Assembly (NCBI RefSeq): GCF_039541915.1
Contig: NZ_BAABHD010000078.1
Span: 57,641 to 121,640 of the forward strand
Origin: Nibrella saemangeumensis
GTDB lineage: Bacteria; Bacteroidota; Bacteroidia; Cytophagales; Spirosomataceae
DNA length: 64,000 nt
Direction: 5' to 3'
The position numbers and the translations under genes were made by a program. The notes beneath the pieces were generated by a model. It saw only the letters and a list, made by a program, of their open reading frames with translations, was not told the DNA's origin and did not search any database. This document shows positions 26,750 through 33,828 of the stretch, piece by piece (positions within the stretch are counted from its first letter, which is position 1; every line of letters starts with the position of its first letter).

Positions 26750-28233
26750 ATCGACAGCACTTTTTAAAAACAGTGGGCTGGGGCGCGGTTGCTTCGCTGA
26801 CGGGTACCGCCCTGCTGACGGGTTGCAATAACCATGATATGTCGGATATCGACATGATGCCGGATATGGAGGGTATGGGACCCGCCGTAAAGGAAACCCC
26901 ATTCACAACGCCGCTTCGGTTTCCCGAAACAGTAACGGGAAGTGCCCAGTTGACCGCTAAATCAGGGACCGAAGCCATTTTGCCGGGCAAAAATGCCCGT
27001 GTACTGGGATACCGGAATGGTATTTTGGGACCCACCCTTCGGGTGCAAAGCGGTTCAGAGGTTACCTTCCGGTTTAGCAACAACCTCAGTGAAGACTCGA
27101 ACATTCACTGGCATGGACTTTTAGTACCCGCCGAGATGGACGGACATCCCGCTCAGGTAGTGCGGGCGGGGGAGTCCTTTCCGTATACATTCCGAATCAA
27201 TCAGGCCGCCAGCACGGCCTGGTACCATCCCCATCCGCACGAAAAAACCGCCCGGCAGGCCTACCTGGGTCTAGCCGGGATGATCATTGTGGAGACGCCT
27301 ACCGAACGGGCGCTTAATCTACCGTCGGGAAGTTATGAACTTCCCCTGATCATTCAGGATAAACGGTTAGACGGTACAGGATCGCCCCAATACACACCCA
27401 CCATGCAGGATGTAATGATGGGCTTTATGGGTGAAACCATTACCGTCAATGGCGTGGGGGGCGCTTTTCATCCCGTGGCAACGCGCATGTACCGGATGCG
27501 GGTCGTGAACGGCTCCAATGGACGTATCTATAATTTGGCGCTGAGCAACGAGGCTCCTTTCTGGGTTATCGGCACCGATGGTGGGCTTTTGCCCACCCCG
27601 GAAGCGGTTACTGCCCTGCTGCTATCACCCGGTGAGCGGGCCGACCTGCTGGTGGATTTCAGCAAACTACCGGTGGGTACGGAACTCTATCTGAAAAGTA
27701 ATACGTTCCCCGGAGCTTCCGCCCAGGGAAAACAAGCGTTTAACATCCTCAAATTTAGGGTCGATAAAGCAGAGACGGATTCGTTTCAGATGCCCGCTTC
27801 GCTGGCAACGATAACCACCTTATCAACAGCAGCGGTCGCAAAGTCCCGTTCCTTCAGCATTGGCATGAACATGGGTAACATGAACATGGGTAACATGAAA
27901 GGCATGCATACCATCAACGGTAAGGTGTACAGCATGGACCGAATTGACGAAACTGTCAAACTGGGTGACACCGAGATTTGGGATTTCGATAACAAAGGTG
28001 ATGAGCCGCACCCGATGCACCTGCACAGTACCTTTTTTCAGGTTTTGAGTCGCGTGGGAGGCCGTAATACCCTATTTGCCAATGAGAAGGGCTGGAAGGA
28101 CACCGTCCTGGTCATGCCCGGTGAGCGGGTACGGGTCATCTGCCGGTTTGACAAGCCAGGACTATTTGTCGCTCATTGCCATAACCTCGAGCACGAGGAC
28201 GATGGTATGATGCTCAACTTCCGAGTCAGCTAA
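26746..28233 (+). CDS. Multicopper oxidase (CueO-like) lipoprotein
   Basis: 495 residues. Signal with lipobox (GTALLTGC). The four copper motifs are present: NIHWHG (about 117-122), WYHPHPHEKTARQAYLGL, HPMHLHSTFFQVL and VAHCHNLEHEDDGMM (about 474-488), giving type 1, 2 and 3 copper ligands including the axial Met. An insert near residues 367-390 repeats MNMGNMNMGNMKGMH, a Met-rich loop like that which captures Cu(I) in CueO. It should oxidise Cu(I) in the periplasm. It is near the end of the operon that starts at copper-type site 2. Confidence 0.9.
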   Translation: MNRQHFLKTVGWGAVASLTGTALLTGCNNHDMSDIDMMPDMEGMGPAVKETPFTTPLRFPETVTGSAQLTAKSGTEAILPGKNARVLGYRNGILGPTLRVQSGSEVTFRFSNNLSEDSNIHWHGLLVPAEMDGHPAQVVRAGESFPYTFRINQAASTAWYHPHPHEKTARQAYLGLAGMIIVETPTERALNLPSGSYELPLIIQDKRLDGTGSPQYTPTMQDVMMGFMGETITVNGVGGAFHPVATRMYRMRVVNGSNGRIYNLALSNEAPFWVIGTDGGLLPTPEAVTALLLSPGERADLLVDFSKLPVGTELYLKSNTFPGASAQGKQAFNILKFRVDKAETDSFQMPASLATITTLSTAAVAKSRSFSIGMNMGNMNMGNMKGMHTINGKVYSMDRIDETVKLGDTEIWDFDNKGDEPHPMHLHSTFFQVLSRVGGRNTLFANEKGWKDTVLVMPGERVRVICRFDKPGLFVAHCHNLEHEDDGMMLNFRVS

Positions 28234-28288
28234 CGGCTGATTACCTGTGAATTCACTTAATTTTTTAATTAAACTAATCAATACAACC

Positions 28289-28765
28289 ATGAAAATCACT
28301 CGTTTCGCGGCAGCGCTGGGTCTCTCGCTGGCTACGGTAGCTAGTACCTGGGCCCAAAACACCGCTCCTGCATTAACCACGTATTATGCCGTAAAAGATG
28401 CCCTGATCGCTACGGATGCCACCAAAGCAAAGACTCAGGCGGCCACGTTAACGGCTGCGCTAAACAAAGTTGATGCCGCTAAGCTGTCAGCGGCTGCCAA
28501 AAAAGCCTTGGCTACGGCTAAAGCCAAAGCGTCGGCCATCAGCAAAACCACCGATGTCGACCTACAGCGCGAGCAGTTTGAGGCGCTTTCCACCAACATG
28601 ATTGCGCTGGCTAAGGCTACCAAACCCGCGAAGGCGTATGTGCAGTACTGCCCGATGGCTGCCGGCGGTAAAGGTGCCTCCTGGCTAAGTGACAAAAAGG
28701 AAGTCCGTAACCCCTATTATGGCGACAAAATGCTCAAGTGTGGGTCGGTGAAAGAAGAAATCTAA
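28289..28765 (+). CDS. DUF3347 periplasmic protein
   Basis: 158 residues from the ATG at 28289, which gives a signal peptide (AAALGLSLATVASTWAQ). The Ala/Lys-rich helical middle is followed by the DUF3347 end signature YCPMA...GASWLSDKKEVRNPYYGDKMLKCG. The same signature closes the adaptor at 38543. The family is tied to copper efflux adaptors and may carry Cu(I) through the Cys/Met motif YCPM and the terminal KCG. It lies between the multicopper oxidase and an HMA-AraC regulator. Confidence 0.82.
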   Translation: MKITRFAAALGLSLATVASTWAQNTAPALTTYYAVKDALIATDATKAKTQAATLTAALNKVDAAKLSAAAKKALATAKAKASAISKTTDVDLQREQFEALSTNMIALAKATKPAKAYVQYCPMAAGGKGASWLSDKKEVRNPYYGDKMLKCGSVKEEI

Positions 28766-28808
28766 AGAAGGCCCCATTCGAAGGGTGGGGACGAAACACG
28801 CATAGCTT

Positions 28809-29375
28809 ATGGCCATTCAGGAGCTTCACATTAAAAATATGGTTTGTGACCGCTGTGTGCGGGCAGTACGTCAGGAACTCGAACGACAGGGATACATCGT
28901 CCGTCAGGTTGAGTTGGGCCGGGCTACCGTGGAACGCAACCAGATTGAGCTGGCAGCTATTGAAGAAGGCCTGGAGGCACAGGGGTTTGAGCTGCTGACT
29001 GACCGGACGGCTCGTCTGGTTAATCAGATTAAAACGCTGATTATTGAACTCATTCAGAGTGGACAGGTGGCTAAATTGAACATTACCTTGTCCGAGTACT
29101 TATCCCAGCAGTTGAACATGGACTATGCCCATCTGAGCCACCTCTTCTCGACGACGGAACACCTGACCATTGAGCGGTTCTGGATTTTGCAGCGCATTGA
29201 ACGGGCTAAGGAATTGCTAAGCTATCGCGAACTACCCATTCGGGAGATTGCCACTCAGTTAGGCTACAGTAGCTTATCTTACCTTTCCAATCAATTTAAA
29301 CAGGTGACGGGTATGACGCCGGCCACATACCGCGACCTGAATGCGCCTGATCGGAACCCGCTGGACTGGATTTAA
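28809..29375 (+). CDS. HMA-AraC fusion regulator (copper sensor, inferred)
   Basis: 188 residues. Residues 1-70 are a heavy-metal-associated fold with a CxxC metal site (NMVCDRCVRAV, Cys 13 and 16). A helix linker follows (LVNQIKTLIIELI), then an AraC-type double helix-turn-helix (about 95-180: RIERAKELLSYRELPIREIATQLGYSSLSYLSNQFKQVTGMTPATYR). The usual AraC effector domain is replaced by the metal-binding fold. The CxxC suggests Cu(I) sensing. It closes the copper operon that begins at 22049 and is followed by a strong terminator. I know of no characterised member. Confidence 0.85.
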   Translation: MAIQELHIKNMVCDRCVRAVRQELERQGYIVRQVELGRATVERNQIELAAIEEGLEAQGFELLTDRTARLVNQIKTLIIELIQSGQVAKLNITLSEYLSQQLNMDYAHLSHLFSTTEHLTIERFWILQRIERAKELLSYRELPIREIATQLGYSSLSYLSNQFKQVTGMTPATYRDLNAPDRNPLDWI

Positions 29376-29398
29376 CGCATTTATTGACTTGGAAAAGC

Positions 29399-29436
29399 AA
29401 GCGGCTGGTTAAGGGATCTGACCCAGCCGCTTTGTG
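29399..29436 (+). terminator. Terminator after the HMA-AraC gene
   Basis: AAGCGGCTGG (29399-29408) pairs perfectly with CCAGCCGCTT (29423-29432) around a 14-base loop and is followed by TTGTGTTT. It closes the operon that began at 22049. Confidence 0.8.
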
Positions 29437-29678
29437 TTTAGAAAGGTCGATTATCCTCAGACGGAGCATTCGTTTTCAGGCGGTTGTATTCCCTTTTTAT
29501 GCCACTTAATATAGGTAGGTTTCATCATATTTATTTGCTACGGTGCCCGGACAGCACTACCCCTGGAGAGCCACAGCAACGGGAGCCTTTTTACGATTTT
29601 TTGGAAAACACCGGAACCACCCGGTGGAAAGGAGGAGTTACCGTTACCAACTTAGGCAATCTCTGGCATGACGACACA
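29437..29678. other. Intergenic stretch between regulator loci
   Basis: With the terminator before it and the operator after it, 369 bases separate the two HMA-AraC loci. Short open frames occur on both strands but none has a signal, domain or convincing codon use. Nothing else stands out. Confidence 0.4.
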
Positions 29679-29740
29679 AAAATCTGTAAACTAGACCAAA
29701 AATTTTGTAAGTAAAATCCCGCTCTAATCAGGCATATTTG
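29679..29740 (+). promoter_or_regulatory. Copper-type operator and promoter of the interrupted HMA-AraC gene (site 3)
   Basis: AAAATCTGTAA (29679-29689) and AAATTTTGTAA (29700-29710) are direct repeats with a 21-bp period. CATATTTG (29733-29740), seven of eight to the -7 consensus, follows after 22 bases and ends 4 bases before the first ATG. The mRNA would be nearly leaderless, or the in-frame ATG at 29778 is used. Confidence 0.78.
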
Positions 29741-29744
29741 TTCC

Positions 29745-30380
29745 ATGGACACGCATATAGTACGTGGGAATGTGGGCATGGTTACGGTAGCGGTGAGAGG
29801 ACTGACCAACGCCGGGTTAATTCATCATGTCCGGCGGGAACTTGGGGACGCCGGGATTGAGGTGATAGGGATTTGCCCTGGCCACATTACCGTGAGCCAG
29901 CGAACGTTAGTAGCTGATTTGGAGGAGGTACTGGACGCCTAGGGAGTTGATGTGCTAGATGATTTTGACCAGCAGTTGAGTAGCCAGATTAAGCATTTAG
30001 TACAGGACACCTTGGAGCGACAATCTATGTCGTTACGAAGCTGTATCCAGCTCCTCTGCCAGCAAACAGGGTGTTCTGCCCAGCGGCTTAATCGATTATT
30101 TTTAGGCGTTGAAGGTATTACGTTGCGTCGCTATGTGCTCCAGCAACGGATAGATAAAGCCATTGAGCGGTTAGTCTACACCACCGATTCCGTTGGGGAG
30201 ATTGCCCGGCAGACGGGTTATCACGATGAACATCACCTGGGAACACATTTAGTGGCGGAACGAGGTCTGCCACCCGATCATTTTCTGGCGTTACGGGCCG
30301 TTCGACATCAACCAAGTCCGTACCTGGTTACTATGTCGCAGGATACGGTACCCCTGATTGTCCATTCCAAATGTCAATAA
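29745..30380 (+). pseudogene. HMA-AraC regulator split by an in-frame amber codon
   Basis: The frame from ATG 29745 (or 29778) reads an HMA-like fold and meets TAG at 29940-29942; the same frame continues from a GTG at 29952 to 30380 with the AraC helix-turn-helix part (QQRIDKAIERLVYTTDSVGE then IARQTGYHDEHHLGTHL). Aligned with the intact copies, the TAG replaces the Gln or Lys of the A(Q/K)G(F) segment, which fits one CAG-to-TAG change. The HMA part has also lost its CxxC (LTNAGLIHHV where the others have MVCxRCIxxV). Either a decayed gene or two separate polypeptides made by reinitiation 9 bases downstream. The promoter is well preserved. Confidence 0.7.
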
Positions 30381-30512
30381 AGGTTCTCAGGAAGGGATTC
30401 AGTACAGCCGGGTGAATTCCACCGTTGTGGCCCTCAGCCAAGTGGCCAGTGCCCAAGAGTCCCCAATCGGCTATTCATAAGGACACATCGACAAAAGCAC
30501 GGAGGGTTAATC

Positions 30513-30550
30513 GTCGGTAGCGGAGTAAACCCACTAGGTGGGCTACCGGT
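30513..30550 (+). other. Structured leader or hairpin upstream of psd
   Basis: CGGTAGC (30515-30521) pairs with GCTACCG (30542-30548), and an inner CCCAC-TAG-GTGGG hairpin fits between them. The element ends just before the first usable codons of the psd-like gene and could be a terminator of the preceding locus or a leader structure. Confidence 0.35.
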
Positions 30551-30559
30551 TAATCAGGC

Positions 30560-31306
30560 TTGTTATCCAGACCACCTACCCAACCGATTCAATTAGTTAC
30601 CATCTCTACCGCGCTTAGGCACATTCATCGTGAAGGGTATAAACTTATCCTGATTACCGCTGTAGTATTGCTGATATTCAATGTGATCGGTTATTTGTAC
30701 TGGTTTCCGAATACGTCAACGACCATTCTTTCCCTGGTCATCAGCCTACTTCTTTTTGGCTTGATTGTGCAGTTTTTCCGTGTGCCGCACCGGACCCTGT
30801 CCCGGCATAACAAGCAGGTGATTGCCCCGGCTGACGGCACCGGGGTGGTTATTGAAGAAACTACCGAAAGCGAGTATTTCAACAGCCGGCGGCGGCAGGT
30901 TTCTATCTTCATGTCGCCGCTGAATGTGCATGTTAATTTCCATCCTATAACGGGCACGGTTCGGTACTTCCGGTATTTTCCGGGCAAGTACCTGGTGGCC
31001 TGGCATCCCAAATCCAGCACCGAAAATGAGCGAACCACCATTGTGCTGCAATTGGCTAATGGTATAGAGGTGCTGCTGCGCCAGATTGCCGGGGCTGTGG
31101 CCCGCCGGATTGTCTGGTACGTCAAAGAAGGGCAAGCCGTAGAGCAGGGAGCCGAACTGGGTTTTATCAAGTTCGGTTCCCGCATCGATGTGTTCCTGCC
31201 GTTGGATGCAGTCATTAAGGTTCAAATCGGGGAGAAAACCCAGGGAGGGGTAACCGTACTGGCGGAATTGCCGGAGGCCTCTTGGACAAACAACCCGAAT
31301 CGATAG
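30560..31306 (+). CDS. psd: Phosphatidylserine decarboxylase family protein, unusual start
   Basis: Up to 248 residues. Two N-terminal membrane helices are followed by the Psd core: PADGTGVVIEE, VSIFMSPLNVHVNFHPITGTV, a YLVAWHPKSSTENERT segment and GFIKFGSRIDVFLP with the Gly-Ser self-cleavage site (about 206-207) that makes the pyruvoyl group. It should convert phosphatidylserine to phosphatidylethanolamine at the inner membrane. There is no ATG near the expected start (HREGYKLI, about residue 23); the only candidates are the TTG at 30560 or another non-ATG codon, so the 5' end is uncertain. No link to metal genes is evident apart from position. Confidence 0.8.
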   Translation: MLSRPPTQPIQLVTISTALRHIHREGYKLILITAVVLLIFNVIGYLYWFPNTSTTILSLVISLLLFGLIVQFFRVPHRTLSRHNKQVIAPADGTGVVIEETTESEYFNSRRRQVSIFMSPLNVHVNFHPITGTVRYFRYFPGKYLVAWHPKSSTENERTTIVLQLANGIEVLLRQIAGAVARRIVWYVKEGQAVEQGAELGFIKFGSRIDVFLPLDAVIKVQIGEKTQGGVTVLAELPEASWTNNPNR

Positions 31307-31354
31307 GGGCCACCGCAACGAGGGGTAAGTGGATCGCTGTACGTAGTAGGCTAT

Positions 31355-31416
31355 AGATTTTACAAGCCTTCTCCGAAATTGTGTAACAGACGAATCCCAC
31401 CTGGCGGTGATCTTTG
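31355..31416 (+). promoter_or_regulatory. Copper-type operator and promoter of the HMA chaperone gene (site 4)
   Basis: AGATTTTACAA (31355-31365) and AAATTGTGTAA (31376-31386) are repeats with a 21-bp period; after 22 bases comes GATCTTTG (31409-31416), seven of eight to TAnnTTTG. The start codon at 31438 is 21 bases further on. Confidence 0.75.
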
Positions 31417-31437
31417 TCCTAAATTATCCCGTAAAAA

Positions 31438-31674
31438 ATGAACATCATGGAAACGACAACACAATCTCCGATTCGGCTTAAAACCAATATTAAGTGTGGT
31501 GGCTGCATTGCTACCGTTACCCCCTTTTTAAACGAAGCAGTGGGCCCGGACAACTGGCGGGTGGACACGGCCAGTCCGGATAAGGTCCTCACCGTAGAGG
31601 CAACTGATGTTTCACCGGAACAAGTGCAGCAGGCGGTTCAGCGGGCGGGGTATAAAGCCGAGCGATTAAGCTAA
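31438..31674 (+). CDS. HMA-domain copper chaperone (CopZ-like)
   Basis: 78 residues, a single HMA fold: strand RLKTNIKCGGCIATV with CGGC (Cys 20 and 23), helix, NWRVDTASPDKVLTVEA, and a closing VQQAVQRAGYKAERL. No signal peptide, so it acts in the cytoplasm, probably carrying Cu(I) to CopA or to the HMA regulators. It stands alone between copper-type operator site 4 and its own terminator. A second ATG four codons in could also be the start. Confidence 0.85.
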   Translation: MNIMETTTQSPIRLKTNIKCGGCIATVTPFLNEAVGPDNWRVDTASPDKVLTVEATDVSPEQVQQAVQRAGYKAERLS

Positions 31675-31683
31675 TTACCTCCA

Positions 31684-31737
31684 TAAACCAGCCTTCAGCA
31701 ACCAAGTTTGGCTCTGTGCTGGAGGCTGGTTTATGTT
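31684..31737 (+). terminator. Terminator of the HMA chaperone gene
   Basis: TAAACCAGCCTTCAGCA (31684-31700) pairs with TGCTGGAGGCTGGTTTA (31717-31733) with one G-U pair, followed by a T-rich run. Confidence 0.8.
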
Positions 31738-31768
31738 TGTTTTGCCCTTTGACGAGAAGGATCCACTA

Positions 31769-31831
31769 TTATTTTACAATAAATCCACCTGAATTTTATA
31801 ACTGCTTCCTAGTATTATAATCTTAATTTTG
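31769..31831 (+). promoter_or_regulatory. Copper-type operator and promoter of cus operon 1 (site 5)
   Basis: TTATTTTACAA (31769-31779) and GAATTTTATAA (31791-31801) have a 22-bp period and are followed after 22 bases by a perfect -7 element TAATTTTG (31824-31831). The first gene starts at 31861. Confidence 0.72.
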
Positions 31832-31860
31832 TACTTCTTCAATTCTGCTTTAAACAGCCA

Positions 31861-32283
31861 TTGGTGCGGATAATCAAGAACATAGCACTGGTAAGTTGGG
31901 TACTCTGGCTAACGGTGGTACTCTCAGGCTTTCGGTTGCCTGACAGTGAGCACTGTCAGGAGCATACTGCAAAAACCTCTACCTGTTGCTGCCCGAGGCC
32001 TTCCCATTCTGGGGCCGCCCACGAAAAACCGGCTTCAGATGCTATGTGCCCGTTGGCCGCCTGTTCGTCCAATACAATTCTAGTCAACACCGCCCCGGTC
32101 AAAACAATAGTGGCCCCCTCGGAAGACCTGGGTACCTCCTCCCTTCCTGTAGGGCTGTACCATCGGTGGCTTTGGTCTTATCTGGTGGCTGTTCATCAAG
32201 TAGGTAATAGACTCGTTCATACCTACGCTTCTTTTCCCTTCGAGCGCGATCTCTTCCTGCGTCTGCGCGTGCTGCTTATCTGA
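31861..32283 (+). CDS. Small secreted Cys/His protein ahead of cusA
   Basis: 140 residues from TTG 31861 or, equally possible, GTG 31864. It has a signal or anchor helix (IALVSWVLWLTVVLSGF), then HCQEHTAKTSTCCCPRPSH, MCPLAACSS and a basic, aromatic C-terminal half. The position (first gene of an RND operon) and layout mirror the DUF6660-like gene before czcA at 18318, though the sequence is not clearly of that family. The triple Cys and nearby His suggest metal binding in the periplasm. It is followed by cusA after 126 bases. Confidence 0.6.
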   Translation: MVRIIKNIALVSWVLWLTVVLSGFRLPDSEHCQEHTAKTSTCCCPRPSHSGAAHEKPASDAMCPLAACSSNTILVNTAPVKTIVAPSEDLGTSSLPVGLYHRWLWSYLVAVHQVGNRLVHTYASFPFERDLFLRLRVLLI

Positions 32284-32409
32284 TGTTTATGCTGGCTGGT
32301 TAATAAGGTAGGCTTCTCGACAGAGGATGGCCTTTTTACGCCATTTTATTCGCCGGAGAGTTACTCCCGTATAAGCAATATCTAAAACAGTTCATAAAAT
32401 CTTTTTCTA

Positions 32410-33795
32410 ATGATTGAGAGCCTAATCAAATTCTCAATTCGTAACCGCTTTCTGGTCCTACTGATCGCCGCCGGCTTGTTCGGCTGGGGTGTTTATTCGG
32501 TGAGGACCGGCAAGATTGACGCGATACCCGATCTCTCGGAGAATCAGGTCATCGTCTTTACCGAATGGATGGGACGTAGTCCACAACTCATTGAAGACCA
32601 GATCACCTACCCGTTGGTGACCAACCTTCAGGGGTTGCCCCAGGTAAAATACGTCCGGGGTACGTCGATGTTCGGTATGAGCTTTGTCTATGTTATCTTC
32701 AACGACGACACAGAGGTCTATTGGGCCAGAGAGCGGGTGCTGGAGCGACTCAACTACGCGGCCCGGCTGCTGCCGGATGGGGTTTCGCCGACGCTGGGTC
32801 CCGACGGCACCGGCGTGGGACACATCCTTTGGTACACCCTCGATGCACCCGGCTTAGACCTCGGTGAGCAGCGGGCCATTCAGGATTGGTACGTCAAATT
32901 TGGGTTGCAGAACGTTGCAGGTGTAGCGGAGATTGCCTCTTTTGGCGGCTTTCAGAAACAGTACCAAGTTACGCTGGACCCCAATAAATTGACCTACTAC
33001 GGACTGTCCGTGCCCCAGGTAATTGGAGCCATTCGCGCCAACAACAACGAAGCCGGCGGACGAAAGTTCGAACTGAGTGGCATCGGTTACATCATTAAAA
33101 CGACAGGCTATCTGCAATCCGTCGAGCAGATTGGGAATATTCCCCTTCAAACGATTAACAGTGTACCTATACGGGTGACCGACGTAGCCACCGTGCAGAT
33201 GACAGGTGAAACCCGGCTGGGCATATTTGACCTTAATGGGCAGGGTGAAGCGGTTGGTGGCATTGTCGTGATGCGCTACGGCGAAAATGCCGATGAGGTC
33301 ATCGGTAATGTAAAGAAGAAGATGGAAGAGGTAGCCAGGGGCCTACCCGAAGGAGTCAAATTCAATATTGTTTACGACCGCAGTGGCCTGATTCAGGAAT
33401 CAGTAGCGTCCATTCAGCATACGTTACTCGAGGAGATGATTGTCGTTTCACTGGTCGTGCTTGTATTTCTGCTGCACTGGCGGAGTGCTATCAGTATCAT
33501 TATTCAAATTCCGATTACCATCGCCACCAGCTTTATATTGCTCAATGCCTTTGGAATTTCTTCTAACATTATGTCGCTGACAGGGATTGCGCTAGCCATT
33601 GGCGTCATTGTCGACAACGGGATTATCATGGCCGAAAATGCCTATAAGAACTTAGCGACCCGTCAAGCTGAATTAACCGCCACACGTCCGGCGAACGACG
33701 GGCTTGGGCAAACCGGAGACCCGGTCGGTGCCAATGGCAAGTTGGGGCCTAACCACGGCAACAAACAACCAAAACACACCAGCGAACAAACATAA
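32410..33795 (+). CDS. cusA: CusA-type RND copper pump, N-terminal half (operon 1)
   Basis: 461 residues: the first membrane helix (IKFSIRNRFLVLLIAAGLFGW), the first porter lobe and helices 2-4. The helix-4 motif is ALAIGVIVDNGIIMAENAYKN (about 393-413), the monovalent-cation (Cu/Ag) form without the DFG...DGA of CzcA. The protein then ends with a hydrophilic tail. The rest of the pump is encoded in the same phase from 33829, but three in-frame stops lie in the 33-base gap, so this is not a simple nonsense mutation. Both halves would have to assemble in the inner membrane. Confidence 0.88.
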   Translation: MIESLIKFSIRNRFLVLLIAAGLFGWGVYSVRTGKIDAIPDLSENQVIVFTEWMGRSPQLIEDQITYPLVTNLQGLPQVKYVRGTSMFGMSFVYVIFNDDTEVYWARERVLERLNYAARLLPDGVSPTLGPDGTGVGHILWYTLDAPGLDLGEQRAIQDWYVKFGLQNVAGVAEIASFGGFQKQYQVTLDPNKLTYYGLSVPQVIGAIRANNNEAGGRKFELSGIGYIIKTTGYLQSVEQIGNIPLQTINSVPIRVTDVATVQMTGETRLGIFDLNGQGEAVGGIVVMRYGENADEVIGNVKKKMEEVARGLPEGVKFNIVYDRSGLIQESVASIQHTLLEEMIVVSLVVLVFLLHWRSAISIIIQIPITIATSFILLNAFGISSNIMSLTGIALAIGVIVDNGIIMAENAYKNLATRQAELTATRPANDGLGQTGDPVGANGKLGPNHGNKQPKHTSEQT

Positions 33796-33828
33796 ATCGC
33801 CTGCTAACTACGCCAATAAGCCAAACGT

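Noticed and set aside
27868..27900. Short tandem repeat AACATGGGTAACATG
   Set aside because: It is explained as the Met-rich copper loop of the multicopper oxidase and needs no other function.
29484..29714. 76-residue open frame between the HMA-AraC loci
   Set aside because: No signal or domain, runs through operator site 3 up to the promoter, and has poor coding character.
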